A stretch of DNA of 64,000 nt from Actinosynnema sp. ALI-1.44 (GCF_001984155.1 NZ_MTQO01000025.1:21429-85428); one strand, 5' to 3'. Positions 52,212 to 59,734 are shown, numbered from the stretch's first letter. Numbers and translations: made by a program. The notes: generated from the letters alone by a model not told the origin.

Positions 52212-53149
52212 CGCTGCACCTCAGATGTGTCGTGGGACAGGTGAACCAGGGCCGCCGCGCCACCGAGCACCAACACGGGCAAGCAGGACACGAACGTGGT
52301 GATCTGCCACGGGGCGGCCACCACGCCAGCGGCCTGCATCAGGTGGTAGGCGACCTGCCCGCTCATGCCCAGCAGCAGCGCACCGCAGGTAGACCACATC
52401 GCAAACCGGCGTGCCCGCGCGGGCATGGACTTGTCGAACCACACCCGCATCGCGTACGCGGCGTACGCCTCCATGCCCAGCGGCAGGGTGATCGCGGTGT
52501 TGATGGTCCAGCCGTCACCGATGCCGGGCAGCAGGTTCACCGGGCCGAACCCGGTGAGCTGACCCAGCCCTACCCAACCGCCCCAGATGGCGACGAACGC
52601 GCCCAGAGCGATCAGGTACACCGGCAGGTTGCGCCACCGGCTCGCCATGCGGGTCGACGCGGGCACGGGTGGTTCTGCGACCGTGCTGACCGGGTCGGCG
52701 ACGTCGGCCACCGGGGATGCCACGGTCACGGACTCCGCCCTCGCGGGAACCGGCTCAGGCGGCACAGTCACCGGCTGCGTATCGACGGTCGCGGAGGAGT
52801 TCGTGGCTGTGTTGGCAACCGGCTCGTGGTCGTCGGCCTGGTTCTCCTGCTCGGCCGGGTCGTGGGCGGGTGGTACAGCGTGCAAGCGTCGTTCGGCCAC
52901 CGGCACGGGCGCGGTCTCACTGTCCTGTGTCTGACTGTCCTGTGTCTGGTCCGGGGTGGTCTGCCGGTCGGGGTTGGCCGGGTCGAAACCGGTGGCGCGC
53001 AGCGCGGCCAACGCGTCCACGGCCTTGGGGTGGCCGACGTTGCACCGCATCTTGATCTGTCGCAGCGAGGGCCACACGCCCTGCTCGGAGGCCAGTGCGC
53101 GGATCTGCTCGGTGAGCTTGTCGACCGGGGTGGGGTAGGCGCTGGTCAT
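52208..53149 (-). CDS. Spread-type membrane protein (DUF2637-like C-terminus)
   Basis: 313 aa. A cytoplasmic N-terminal helix-turn-helix-like segment (QIRALASEQGVWPSLRQIKM, GHPKAVDALAALRATGFD) is followed by a Pro/Val/Glu-rich linker of about 100 residues. Four membrane helices follow (LPVYLIALGAFVAIWGGWVG, AITLPLGMEAYAAYAMRVWF, ALLLGMSGQVAYHLMQAAGV, FVSCLPVLVLGGAAAL). SpdB-type proteins in AICEs spread the element between cells in a mycelium. Overlaps traB by 4 bases. Confidence 0.75.
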   Translation of the reverse strand: MTSAYPTPVDKLTEQIRALASEQGVWPSLRQIKMRCNVGHPKAVDALAALRATGFDPANPDRQTTPDQTQDSQTQDSETAPVPVAERRLHAVPPAHDPAEQENQADDHEPVANTATNSSATVDTQPVTVPPEPVPARAESVTVASPVADVADPVSTVAEPPVPASTRMASRWRNLPVYLIALGAFVAIWGGWVGLGQLTGFGPVNLLPGIGDGWTINTAITLPLGMEAYAAYAMRVWFDKSMPARARRFAMWSTCGALLLGMSGQVAYHLMQAAGVVAAPWQITTFVSCLPVLVLGGAAALVHLSHDTSEVQR

Positions 53150-53439
53150 CGGGTGGCCTCCTCAACAGCGACAGGGCGGTAGGCGCGGGCACCCAGACCG
53201 GGTGCGGCACGGTGGGAGATCCGGTGGGGCATGCGGTGGGTGATGACGGCGGCGACCACGAGCGCGGGCACCGCAAGCGTGGCGACCACCAGCGCGGGGT
53301 TGTCCTCAGCGGCAGTGACCATCAGCCACTGCGCGGCGAGGATGCCGCCGCCGACCAGCAGCAGTTTCCACAGTGCGACCACGGCCAGCGTCGCCAGGGC
53401 CAGGCCGACCAGCAGCACGGGCGTGGGGATGGCGGTCAT
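53146..53439 (-). CDS. SpdA-like small membrane protein
   Basis: 97 aa, two to three hydrophobic helices (PVLLVGLALATLAVVALWKL, LVVATLAVPALVVAAVI) and a basic tail (HRMPHRISHRAAPG). Position directly before the Spd/TraB genes, with 4-bp overlaps, is typical of spread proteins. The family assignment rests on layout, not on a signature. Confidence 0.65.
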   Translation of the reverse strand: MTAIPTPVLLVGLALATLAVVALWKLLLVGGGILAAQWLMVTAAEDNPALVVATLAVPALVVAAVITHRMPHRISHRAAPGLGARAYRPVAVEEATR

Positions 53440-53690
53440 CGCTGGGCCTCCTGTTCGCGGATGATGTGCGCGGCGTGCCGGGCTTCCACGGCCCGCGCGG
53501 CGGAGTAGGCACGATCGGAGTCGGTGAACCGCGCGTCGGTGCAGGTGGCCAACCGGTCGAACACGGCGGCCTTCCTGTCCAACCACGCGACGCGCTCGGT
53601 GGCCGGGGCGGCGCCGGAGGGGATGTCGTCGTAGAGAGCGACCACGGCGGCGGGCACCGGGTGGTCGTCGTGGGGGTGCTGGGTAGACAC
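53436..53690 (-). CDS. AICE small soluble protein, 84 aa
   Basis: From GTG 53690 (VSTQHPHDDHPVPAAVVALY). Helical middle (ATERVAWLDRKAAVFDRLAT) and an Arg/Ala/Glu-rich end (YSAARAVEARHAAHIIREQ). No family recognised. Stop overlaps the next start by 4 bases. Confidence 0.6.
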   Translation of the reverse strand: MSTQHPHDDHPVPAAVVALYDDIPSGAAPATERVAWLDRKAAVFDRLATCTDARFTDSDRAYSAARAVEARHAAHIIREQEAQR

Positions 53691-53788
53691 TGGTGGTGCC
53701 CTTTCGGTCTGGTGATCGGTGGGGTGGCAGTGCCCGGACCGGCGAACAGGGTTCTTGGCGGGACACAGGTCGCCGGTCCGGGGCACAG

Positions 53789-53941
53789 CTAGCGGCGCGA
53801 CTGCTGGCGGACCTGCTCGCAGACCGGGCACTTGGACTCGAACCACCCGCCCTGACCGGATTTACGGGTGTCGTAGGTGATGCCGCACGCGGTGGTGCCA
53901 CGGTTGGTCCACCAGTTCCGCTTGACTTCGAGGTGCTTCAT
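53789..53941 (-). CDS. AICE mini zinc-ribbon protein, 50 aa
   Basis: MKHLEVKRNWWTNRGTTACG opens it, and it closes with GGWFESKCPVCEQVRQQSRR. The single Cys in TTACG with the CPVC pair could bind zinc. A possible ribosome site (GGAAAGGACAG) precedes the ATG. Confidence 0.6.
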   Translation of the reverse strand: MKHLEVKRNWWTNRGTTACGITYDTRKSGQGGWFESKCPVCEQVRQQSRR

Positions 53942-53958
53942 GACTGTCCTTTCCTGAC

Positions 53959-54063
53959 TTAGTTGGCGATGCCACAGACGACGACATCGCAGGTGTCGCA
54001 GACGACCAGCGTCGCGGTGCCCACGTTCGTGCTAGTGGTCGAGGGGTGGGTGCAGTTGGCCAT
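53959..54063 (-). CDS. AICE micro-protein, 34 aa, Cys-rich
   Basis: MANCTHPSTTSTNVGTATLV, then CDTCDVVVCGIAN. The four cysteines in CDTC and VVCG spacing suggest a metal knot. The ATG is preceded by GGGAGGACAGTC, matching the leader of the 50-aa gene that follows, so both have similar translation signals. Confidence 0.5.
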   Translation of the reverse strand: MANCTHPSTTSTNVGTATLVVCDTCDVVVCGIAN

Positions 54064-54079
54064 GACTGTCCTCCCGGAC

Positions 54080-54244
54080 TCAGTCGGTGGTGGGAGTAGT
54101 GGTGGACTTGGACTGGGCCGCGATCTGCGCCCACTCGTCCGCCTGTGCTTGCGCTGTCCGTCGTTCGTGCTCAGTGGGCGCGTTCTGCGCGGTCTCCGCG
54201 AACGTGTCGGCCCGCTGCTGGTACAGGTTCTTGTAGCTGATCAC
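54080..54244 (-). CDS. AICE small hydrophilic protein, 54 aa
   Basis: From GTG 54244, which overlaps the upstream stop (GTGA): ISYKNLYQQRADTFAETAQ, then HERRTAQAQADEWAQIAAQ and a Thr-rich tail. It reads as a single amphipathic helix pair. Unknown function. Confidence 0.6.
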   Translation of the reverse strand: MISYKNLYQQRADTFAETAQNAPTEHERRTAQAQADEWAQIAAQSKSTTTPTTD

Positions 54245-54462
54245 AGCCAATCCCCCTCGTCGTCGTTGTCCCAGTAGTTCTCGTCGTCCTCCGCGATCTC
54301 GGTGGAGACCTCGACAATGTCGATGTCGGTGAGCAATCCGTCATGCCGCTCGTCGGCGTGCTGGACCACACTGGACACCGCGATGTCGATGTCGGTGAAG
54401 GTGATGAACGACGTGACGCCGCACACGTGGCATTCCCAGCCGTAGCTCAGTTCCCAGGCCAT
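54241..54462 (-). CDS. AICE small acidic protein, 73 aa
   Basis: MAWELSYGWECHVCGVTSFI has one CxxC. Then FTDIDIAVSSVVQHADERHD and a very acidic end (AEDDENYWDNDDEGDWL). The CHVC and later His residues might bind one zinc ion (HADERH). Overlaps its neighbours on both sides. Confidence 0.6.
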   Translation of the reverse strand: MAWELSYGWECHVCGVTSFITFTDIDIAVSSVVQHADERHDGLLTDIDIVEVSTEIAEDDENYWDNDDEGDWL

Positions 54463-54614
54463 CAGTACCTGCCAGCGGTGCGGTCGTTGATGAAGCGTTC
54501 GGTCTTCTCCTGCTGCTGCTCCTTCGTGAAAGGCCCCCCTTTGCCGTCCGGGTCGTCGAGCGCGTTCACGATCCGCTGGTTCGGGTCGGTCTCGTAGAAT
54601 CTGGCGTTGGACAT
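54462..54614 (-). CDS. AICE small protein, 50 aa
   Basis: MSNARFYETDPNQRIVNALD, then GKGGPFTKEQQQEKTERFIN. Highly hydrophilic. Its ATG shares its last base region with the TGA of the zinc-binding gene upstream (overlap at 54614), the one-base coupling seen elsewhere in the operon. Confidence 0.6.
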   Translation of the reverse strand: MSNARFYETDPNQRIVNALDDPDGKGGPFTKEQQQEKTERFINDRTAGRY

Positions 54615-55036
54615 CACGCTGCCTCGCTTTCTGTTGCGGCCCAACAGGTCCAGCACTGGCGGGTGCTGGAGGGTAGGACATACAGCGGGTCTTTGCCGCA
54701 GGTGCGGCAGATTCGGCGGGCAAGGTTGGCCTTGGCCAACGCGGTCCACTTCGCCGGGGTCATCGGTCGGACCGGGGCGGCGTCCGCGATCAAGTACAAC
54801 GACGCGAAACTGACTTTTTTGGACGCGTTGTGCCGCACGTACAGCACCGCGACCGGGTCGTTTCCGCCTGGCCGCAACCCCATCGCCCGCAACTGGCGGA
54901 ACGTCGCGAGCTTGTCACGCGGCGCGCAGTTGTAGGACAACAACGGCAACCCGTTGTACGTACCCCGCGTGAAGGTCGGGCCGTCCGACCACGGCACAGA
55001 CGCCACGGGCACCCACGGGAACGACTTGCCCGCCAT
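54614..55036 (-). CDS. RRQRL-motif-type zinc-binding protein
   Basis: 140 aa. Arg-rich loop TFRQLRAMGLRPGGNDPVAV matches the RRQRL family found in actinomycete plasmids and AICEs. The C-terminal CRTCGKDPLYVLP...CWTCW forms a four-Cys zinc site. Family function is unknown. Nucleic-acid binding is plausible. One-base overlap with the Nudix gene (TGATG). Confidence 0.72.
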   Translation of the reverse strand: MAGKSFPWVPVASVPWSDGPTFTRGTYNGLPLLSYNCAPRDKLATFRQLRAMGLRPGGNDPVAVLYVRHNASKKVSFASLYLIADAAPVRPMTPAKWTALAKANLARRICRTCGKDPLYVLPSSTRQCWTCWAATESEAA

Positions 55037-55791
55037 CACGCCACCCCGTCCACGCGGCCCAGGGCCAACGCCAGCAGCGGCCCGTGCGCGCTGTAGAGGC
55101 GTCCGCCACCAGCGGCGACAGCGGCGGCGAGCTGGGGCACGTCGGAGAAAGGCCACCAGCGCACCGCATCTGCATCGTCACCTGCGATCGCGGTGACCTG
55201 CTCGGACAGCGTGTAAAGCGCCACGGTCGAACACACCCACGCGTGATCGGTCGCGCGCCAGTCCGCGACATACGTGCGGGTCAACACCGAAGGGATGACC
55301 TCGGTGAGGTCGACGCTGGTTTCCTCGCGCAGCTCACGCACCAACGCGGCCGGGGCGGTCTCACCCGGGTCGACCATCCCGCCCGGAATGGCCCAGTCAC
55401 CACAGTCACGACGCTGAATCAGCAGAACCCGCCTGCTACTCCCCGTCCCGGCGATGACGATCGGGTCAGCGGCGGCATTCTCCCCCCACTTACCCAAGTT
55501 GCGGCCACACCGACCAGTACGACCGATTGGGTTGAGCGGCCACCCCTCGTGGTCCAACTCGAACGGCAACAACGCCTCCGCCTGCCGCTGCGCCCAGTCT
55601 GTGACCTCGGCCGGGGTGGCGTACGGCTCGGCCCACCCTTCGGCAACCGACCGCGCCAACCCGTCCGGTCGCAGCTCGGGCGGGGTGATGTCCACCGGCT
55701 GGTAACCCTCGAACGGCACCGACCACGAACGCGCCGATTCCGGCACCGACACACCAGGGTGATCCACGGAACCGAACGTCCGGGTCATCAC
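55036..55791 (-). CDS. Nudix hydrolase resembling NUDT9-type ADP-ribose pyrophosphatase
   Basis: 251 aa. The Nudix box is complete: GGMVDPGETAPAALVRELRE followed by ETSVDL (GX5EX7REUXEEXGU pattern). Before it stand WPLNPIGRTGRCGRNLGKWG and ENAAADPIVIA, which are hallmarks of the NUDT9/TRPM2 group that cleaves ADP-ribose to AMP and ribose-5-phosphate, together with LIQRRDCGDWAIPGG. Nudix genes occur in other AICEs. ADP-ribose hydrolysis here is inferred from sequence resemblance only. Confidence 0.82.
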   Translation of the reverse strand: MMTRTFGSVDHPGVSVPESARSWSVPFEGYQPVDITPPELRPDGLARSVAEGWAEPYATPAEVTDWAQRQAEALLPFELDHEGWPLNPIGRTGRCGRNLGKWGENAAADPIVIAGTGSSRRVLLIQRRDCGDWAIPGGMVDPGETAPAALVRELREETSVDLTEVIPSVLTRTYVADWRATDHAWVCSTVALYTLSEQVTAIAGDDADAVRWWPFSDVPQLAAAVAAGGGRLYSAHGPLLALALGRVDGVA

Positions 55792-56054
55792 GCGGCCTCC
55801 GTCCCTGTCGGAACGGCCACGACATCCTGAACCCGCAGGGTGCGGACGACGCCGCTCAACCTGCGCTGAACCACACGACGGTCGCGCTGCTCACGCGCCG
55901 AACCGTCCACCAATGCCGACGTTGCGGACGGCATCTCTGCCAACACGTCTGCGACCTCGGCGAGCATCACGTCAACGTCCGCAGCGGTCAGCCCGTCCGG
56001 GCTGAACTGCGAAAACGCGGCGTCATCCACTGAGTCATCCCCTTGCTTTTCCAC
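55788..56054 (-). CDS. First gene of leftward AICE operon, 88 aa, unknown
   Basis: From GTG 56054. Acidic helical part (GLTAADVDVMLAEVADVLAE) and a basic C-terminal part (REQRDRRVVQRRLSGVVRTL). Its start is 25 bases from the CTTGGTACG repeat array, so the whole leftward operon is probably under the GntR repressor. No family recognised. Confidence 0.55.
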   Translation of the reverse strand: MEKQGDDSVDDAAFSQFSPDGLTAADVDVMLAEVADVLAEMPSATSALVDGSAREQRDRRVVQRRLSGVVRTLRVQDVVAVPTGTEAA

Positions 56055-56079
56055 TTGCTACCTTCCGTGAGATGGACCG

Positions 56080-56165
56080 CTTGGTACGCTTGGTTAGCTT
56101 GGTACGGACCATACTCACCACGCATCGAGATGCGCAACCCCTTGGTACGATCCAAGCGAACCAAG
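56080..56165. promoter_or_regulatory. CTTGGTACG operator array (KorSA-like)
   Basis: CTTGGTACG, CTTGGTTAG, CTTGGTACG follow each other without gap at 56080-56106. A further CTTGGTACG begins at 56141 and continues into ATCCAAG (CTTGG-n6-CCAAG palindrome) and CGAACCAAGCG. The array fills the space between the divergent operons and is the likely binding region of the GntR protein. Confidence 0.75.
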
Positions 56166-56201
56166 CGGACGCAACCGCTGTCCCAAGTGAGAGGCTTAGA
56201 C

Positions 56202-57020
56202 GTGGACGGTCGAGCACGATGGCAAGTCGTCTACAACGAACTGCACACCCTCATTGAGGAGGGGAAATACGCCCCAGGTGAGCAGCTGCCGCCAGAACGA
56301 GAACTGGTCGAGCGCTTCGGCTTCTCAAGGGCGACGATTCGGACCGCTCTCACTCGATTGGAGCAAGCTGGGCTAGTTTACGCCGGAGCTGGAAGCGTCG
56401 GCCGTACGGTACGGAGACCGCTTGAGATCCACTTTGACGCGAGCAAATTTGAGGTCGGCGCCTACAAAGATGACGAGGTCAGGGGAGTAGATCAGTGGCT
56501 AAGCAATGTAGAGGAACAAGGCTGGGAGGGAAGGCAAGTAGTGACCGTCACTACCCGTTCGGCCCCTCAGCAGGTAGCTCGGTGGCTCGCTGTTGAACCG
56601 GGAACGCGGCTGGTGCGAAGGCGTCGAGTGCGTATGGTGCGCAAGCCTCCAGGGGTCGAGTGGATTCCGGTCATGCTCGCGGATTCATGGTTCCCGGAGG
56701 ATGTCGCGCACCGGAAGGTAGACGGTATTGCGCCACTGCTCGAAGAACGCGATATAACCATGCCGGGTGGCATAATCCGGTCGATTGGTATCCGTCAGGT
56801 GAAGTTTGTGGACGAAATTCGATCGAGAATGCCAGCGGATGATGAACGGTCACTACTCGCACTACCTACCGGAACGCCGGTTGGTGAGCACGCGCGGATC
56901 GGAATCGATGAGCACGGTCGTCGAATCCGGGTCTTGGCGAGTGTCTTCGCCGGTGATAAGCAATACGTTCGCTACGAGCTTCCAGTGGCGCAGCCTGAGG
57001 CAGAGGTGAAGTCGGCATGA
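56202..57020 (+). CDS. GntR/HutC-family repressor (KorSA-like)
   Basis: 272 aa from GTG 56202 with GAGAGG 7 bases upstream (GTG 56187 is possible). GntR winged helix at 8-75 (LPPERELVERFGFSRATIRT), then a UTRA sensor domain (LEERDITMPGGIIRSIGIRQ, RSLLALPTGTPVGEHARIGI). KorSA of pSAM2 is of this kind and keeps AICE transfer and replication genes off. Position between the divergent operons fits. Base composition here is visibly less GC-rich than the chromosome. Confidence 0.85.
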   Translation: MDGRARWQVVYNELHTLIEEGKYAPGEQLPPERELVERFGFSRATIRTALTRLEQAGLVYAGAGSVGRTVRRPLEIHFDASKFEVGAYKDDEVRGVDQWLSNVEEQGWEGRQVVTVTTRSAPQQVARWLAVEPGTRLVRRRRVRMVRKPPGVEWIPVMLADSWFPEDVAHRKVDGIAPLLEERDITMPGGIIRSIGIRQVKFVDEIRSRMPADDERSLLALPTGTPVGEHARIGIDEHGRRIRVLASVFAGDKQYVRYELPVAQPEAEVKSA

Positions 57021-57799
57021 CCTCTAATGTTTCTATATCTCGGGCGCTTCCCGAGGACCTCGATACCGTACTCGACATCCTTGATGACGCTGCGAAGTGG
57101 CTGCAAGAACGCGGAATTGAGCAATGGCCTTCATCGTTTTCGCAAGATGCCACATGGAGAACGCAACGGATCCGGTCGTACATTGAGCACGGCCTGACAT
57201 ACTTGGTGAGACTAGGTGAGGCGTCGGGCCCAGTAGCGACCTTCACCTTGTCGAAGGCGGCTGACCCGCAGTTTGCGCACGGCTGGCCAGACGGGCCAGA
57301 ATCTGGTGGATATATATTCCGAATCGCCGTATTGCGTCATGCCGCAGGACAAGATCTGGGCGGAGTAATACTTGATTGGGCCGCCGATGAGGTAGCGCGA
57401 TGGGGAAAGCTGTGGCTCAGAATTGACGTGCATCGCCGAAACCCGCGCCTGCATCAGTATTACGAACGCCACGGTTTTCAGAAGGTGGCCGAGGTTACCG
57501 CTCCGGATCTTTCGGTCCCCGGAAGAACGCGAGGTTCTGGCACACTGATGCAACGTCCGACGCGCCTAACTGGGAAGGGAAGCGCTATGAACGTGTCGAG
57601 CTACGATCCTGATGGAACGGCCGCCCTGTGGTTGGAAGCATCCAACTTGGTTGCGAGCATGAAGCTTGAGAATCCACCTATCTCTGATGACGCTTGGAAT
57701 GTGGCTCTCGACCAAGCGGCGAGGATGCTCGAACGGCATGCCTTGGAAATTAAGCAGGCAAACGGAATGTACTTCCGCACGTTGTCGGGAGAAAGTTGA
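57017..57799 (+). CDS. GNAT acetyltransferase with C-terminal extension
   Basis: 260 aa. ATG overlaps the repressor stop (ATGA). GNAT fold at 5-175: ISRALPEDLDTVLDILDDAA, RIAVLRHAAGQDLGGVILDW (acetyl-CoA loop), LRIDVHRRNPRLHQYYERHG. Residues 190-260 (MNVSSYDPDGTAALWLEASN onwards) look like a separate small helical protein, and GGGAAGGG precedes their ATG at 57587, so an internal start or recent fusion is possible. The coupling to the repressor suggests a linked signal or toxin/antitoxin-like role, unproven. Confidence 0.75.
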   Translation: MTSNVSISRALPEDLDTVLDILDDAAKWLQERGIEQWPSSFSQDATWRTQRIRSYIEHGLTYLVRLGEASGPVATFTLSKAADPQFAHGWPDGPESGGYIFRIAVLRHAAGQDLGGVILDWAADEVARWGKLWLRIDVHRRNPRLHQYYERHGFQKVAEVTAPDLSVPGRTRGSGTLMQRPTRLTGKGSAMNVSSYDPDGTAALWLEASNLVASMKLENPPISDDAWNVALDQAARMLERHALEIKQANGMYFRTLSGES

Positions 57800-57804
57800 G
57801 CCTC

Positions 57805-57996
57805 TTAGGGTGCGTCGTCGGTCTTGCGCTTCTCGCGTAGCTGACGTTTGAGATCTTCGACATCCCAGCGGGCGTGACCGCCAGCAGTGACGAAGATTGG
57901 CTCTACAAGGCCTTCCTGCCACCAGCGATGCAACGTGCCTCGGTCAACGCCGAGCTCTCGCGCGGCAACTCCAGTCGAGACGAGCTTGGGCGGCAC
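57805..57996 (-). CDS. MerR/excisionase-type DNA-binding protein
   Basis: 63 aa from GTG 57996 (upstream starts in frame are possible). Helix-turn-helix STGVAARELGVDRGTLHRWW with wing GGHARWDVEDLKRQLREK. Similar proteins act as AICE regulators or a second Xis. It converges on the GNAT gene, 5 bases apart. Confidence 0.7.
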   Translation of the reverse strand: MPPKLVSTGVAARELGVDRGTLHRWWQEGLVEPIFVTAGGHARWDVEDLKRQLREKRKTDDAP

Positions 57997-58143
57997 AGCG
58001 CCACGATCACATACAAACGCCACAGATTGCGCTGACCTGCGACAATCGCCACGTACACCACTGATCCAGCGAATGCCACATTTGCCACACTTTGCCGTAC
58101 GCTCAGCCTGTGGGACCGGCGGCTGTGTGCTGAGAGGTGCGGC

Positions 58144-58377
58144 ATGACCTGGACAATCCTGGCCAAGGACCAGTTTCGCGCGTCGTACGGCGGCGAGGTC
58201 TGGCTGCTCGTAAGCACGCCGAGCGGGCTGAAGCCTTGGCTGCTGTACACCGAGCGGCAGGTTCAGGGGCGACCTGCGCGACAGCAAGAAATCGGCGTGC
58301 GTGAACCCGAGGCGGCGCGGCACGCTGCCGAGTTCTGGCTACGCCTGAGCGCGTCCTACGGCCTGACTCGGTACTGA
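58144..58377 (+). CDS. AICE hypothetical protein, 77 aa
   Basis: MTWTILAKDQFRASYGGEVW, then LKPWLLYTERQVQGRPARQQ and an Ala/Arg-rich helix. No family recognised. A weak ribosome site (GAGAGGTGCGGC) precedes the ATG. It is the last gene before the iteron block. Confidence 0.55.
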   Translation: MTWTILAKDQFRASYGGEVWLLVSTPSGLKPWLLYTERQVQGRPARQQEIGVREPEAARHAAEFWLRLSASYGLTRY

Positions 58378-58399
58378 GGCGTCGCGGCTCGCTCGCCAG

Positions 58400-58619
58400 G
58401 TGGCTGTCTCTGTAGACCCTTAACACCCTCAACACCCTCAACATTGCAGGTCAGGGCGTTGAGGGTTGGGGTTTTGACCCTCAACAGCAGGTGCCCGCGT
58501 CCACGACCGGGCTGGACGCGGTGAGGGTGCGTTGAGGGTTGGTTGGGCGACCCTCAACGGGTCTGACCAGGCATGTTGAGGGTGTTGAGGGTGTTGAGGG
58601 TTCTGACGGACACTGCCCA
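58400..58619. repeat. GTTGAGGGT iteron block, copy 1
   Basis: About 220 bp starting GTGGCTGTCTCTGTAGACCC. Contains two tandem AACACCCTC units, single GTTGAGGGT/ACCCTCAAC sites in both directions, and ends with three head-to-tail GTTGAGGGT followed by TTCTGACGGACACTGCCC. No gene. Organisation resembles a replication origin or clt. Confidence 0.75.
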
Positions 58620-58800
58620 GGCTTGGGTGTCACCGCGCGGCCACGGCGGGCCTGGCGGGCAGGGTCTCTGTCTGCGACTGCCACACCGGCCGAAGCCGCA
58701 GTTGCTCGCCGAGTGGCACCGCTTTCGGGTGAAACCTCGTCAAAGGTCAAGATCAGGGAGAGGTTTCGGGTGTGTACCCATCGAGAGGAGACACACCCAC

Positions 58801-58908
58801 ATGGCCAGCCTTACACGATCTCGCGTACGCCAGTTCCGCGCGAGAATGATGACCGTGCGCCGCTCGATCAGCTCACGTCTCTGCCGACGAGTCCAGCCGC
58901 GCGTATGA
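58801..58908 (+). CDS. Possible micro-protein between the iteron blocks, 35 aa
   Basis: MASLTRSRVRQFRARMMTVR and a further basic stretch, ending in TGA at 58906. GAGAGGAG lies 10 bases upstream of the ATG. Very basic (Arg-rich). It could be a nucleic-acid-binding peptide or a chance reading of GC-rich DNA. Only the ribosome site argues for it. Confidence 0.3.
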   Translation: MASLTRSRVRQFRARMMTVRRSISSRLCRRVQPRV

Positions 58909-58989
58909 CGTCCCGGCTAATCGAGGCTGTGGTTGTTCGTCGGGCTTCTCGACGAACTCGTGCTCCACGGCGGTCGTGGCCGAGCCGGT

Positions 58990-59198
58990 GTGGCTGTCTC
59001 CGTAGACCCTTAACACCCTCAACACCCTCAACATTGCAGGTCAAGGCGTTGAGGGTACGGGTTTTGACCCTCAACAGACGGGTGTCGCGTCCTCAACGGG
59101 GTTGGACGCGGTGAGGGTGTGTTGAGGGTTGAGAGGGCGACCCTCAACGCTGTGACCAGGCATGTTGAGGGTGTTGAGGGTTCTGACGGACACTGCCC
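58990..59198. repeat. GTTGAGGGT iteron block, copy 2
   Basis: Direct repeat of 58400-58619 with scattered substitutions and one unit fewer: tandem AACACCCTC pair, CAACATTGCAGGTCA, mixed-orientation GTTGAGGGT sites, two head-to-tail copies, then TTCTGACGGACACTGCCC. The 23-bp GTGGCCGAGCCGGTGTGGCT element precedes it and recurs at about 59254. Confidence 0.75.
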
Positions 59199-59366
59199 GG
59201 GGTCGTCGAGGTGGTGGTGGTCTGGGCCGGTGGCCGTCGAGGCCGCGCGGTGTGGCCGAGCCGGTGTGGCTGTCGACGAGGTCGCGTCGCTCGCCGGGGC
59301 CGTCGAGGCGGTGGTGGCGTGCTGGTGGGTGGGCAGTGCTCATGTCGGCGACTAGGCTTCGCGGTC

Positions 59367-59585
59367 ATGGCTACCCCGACTGAAGTCGAACGCAAGGTGC
59401 GGCAGCTCGACAACGATGTGCAGTCGATCTACGAGATGTTGGCAACGATCGAGGCTACGCAGAAGCGGCAGGGCAACCGGTTGAACGAGATCGCGGCTAC
59501 CCAGTCGGAGGTCGTGGCGACGCTCGCGGACCACGGGACGAAGTTGGACGCCATCTTGGAGCTTCTGCGACGCGGCCAGGCCTGA
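59367..59585 (+). CDS. Small coiled-coil protein, 72 aa
   Basis: MATPTEVERKVRQLDNDVQS, then YEMLATIEATQKRQGNRLNE and ILELLRRGQA. Heptad-spaced hydrophobics across most of its length predict a coiled coil, with no Cys or membrane segment. Last gene before attR. Function unknown. Confidence 0.65.
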   Translation: MATPTEVERKVRQLDNDVQSIYEMLATIEATQKRQGNRLNEIAATQSEVVATLADHGTKLDAILELLRRGQA

Positions 59586-59633
59586 CGCAAGCTCGCTGCG
59601 GTTAGGAAGGGGTGCGTGAGACACCTGCTGTAC

Positions 59634-59650
59634 AGCAGCAAAGTACAGCA
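59634..59650. promoter_or_regulatory. Candidate integrase/Xis arm site, right
   Basis: AGCAGCAAAGTACAGCA, near-identical to 45321-45337. Here it is preceded by the palindrome CTGCTGTACAGCAG, giving three GTACAGC half-sites within 30 bp. Confidence 0.5.
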
Positions 59651-59734
59651 ACCCCCCCGACCTTCAGCGACCACGACCGACCAACGTCGACCCTCTGACC
59701 TTGGCAAACACCGTGAATGACCTTCCTGCTGATA

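Noticed and set aside
58400..59198. CRISPR-like appearance of the GTTGAGGGT repeats
   Set aside because: Units are 9 bp, occur in both orientations and have no unique spacers of constant length; no cas genes nearby.
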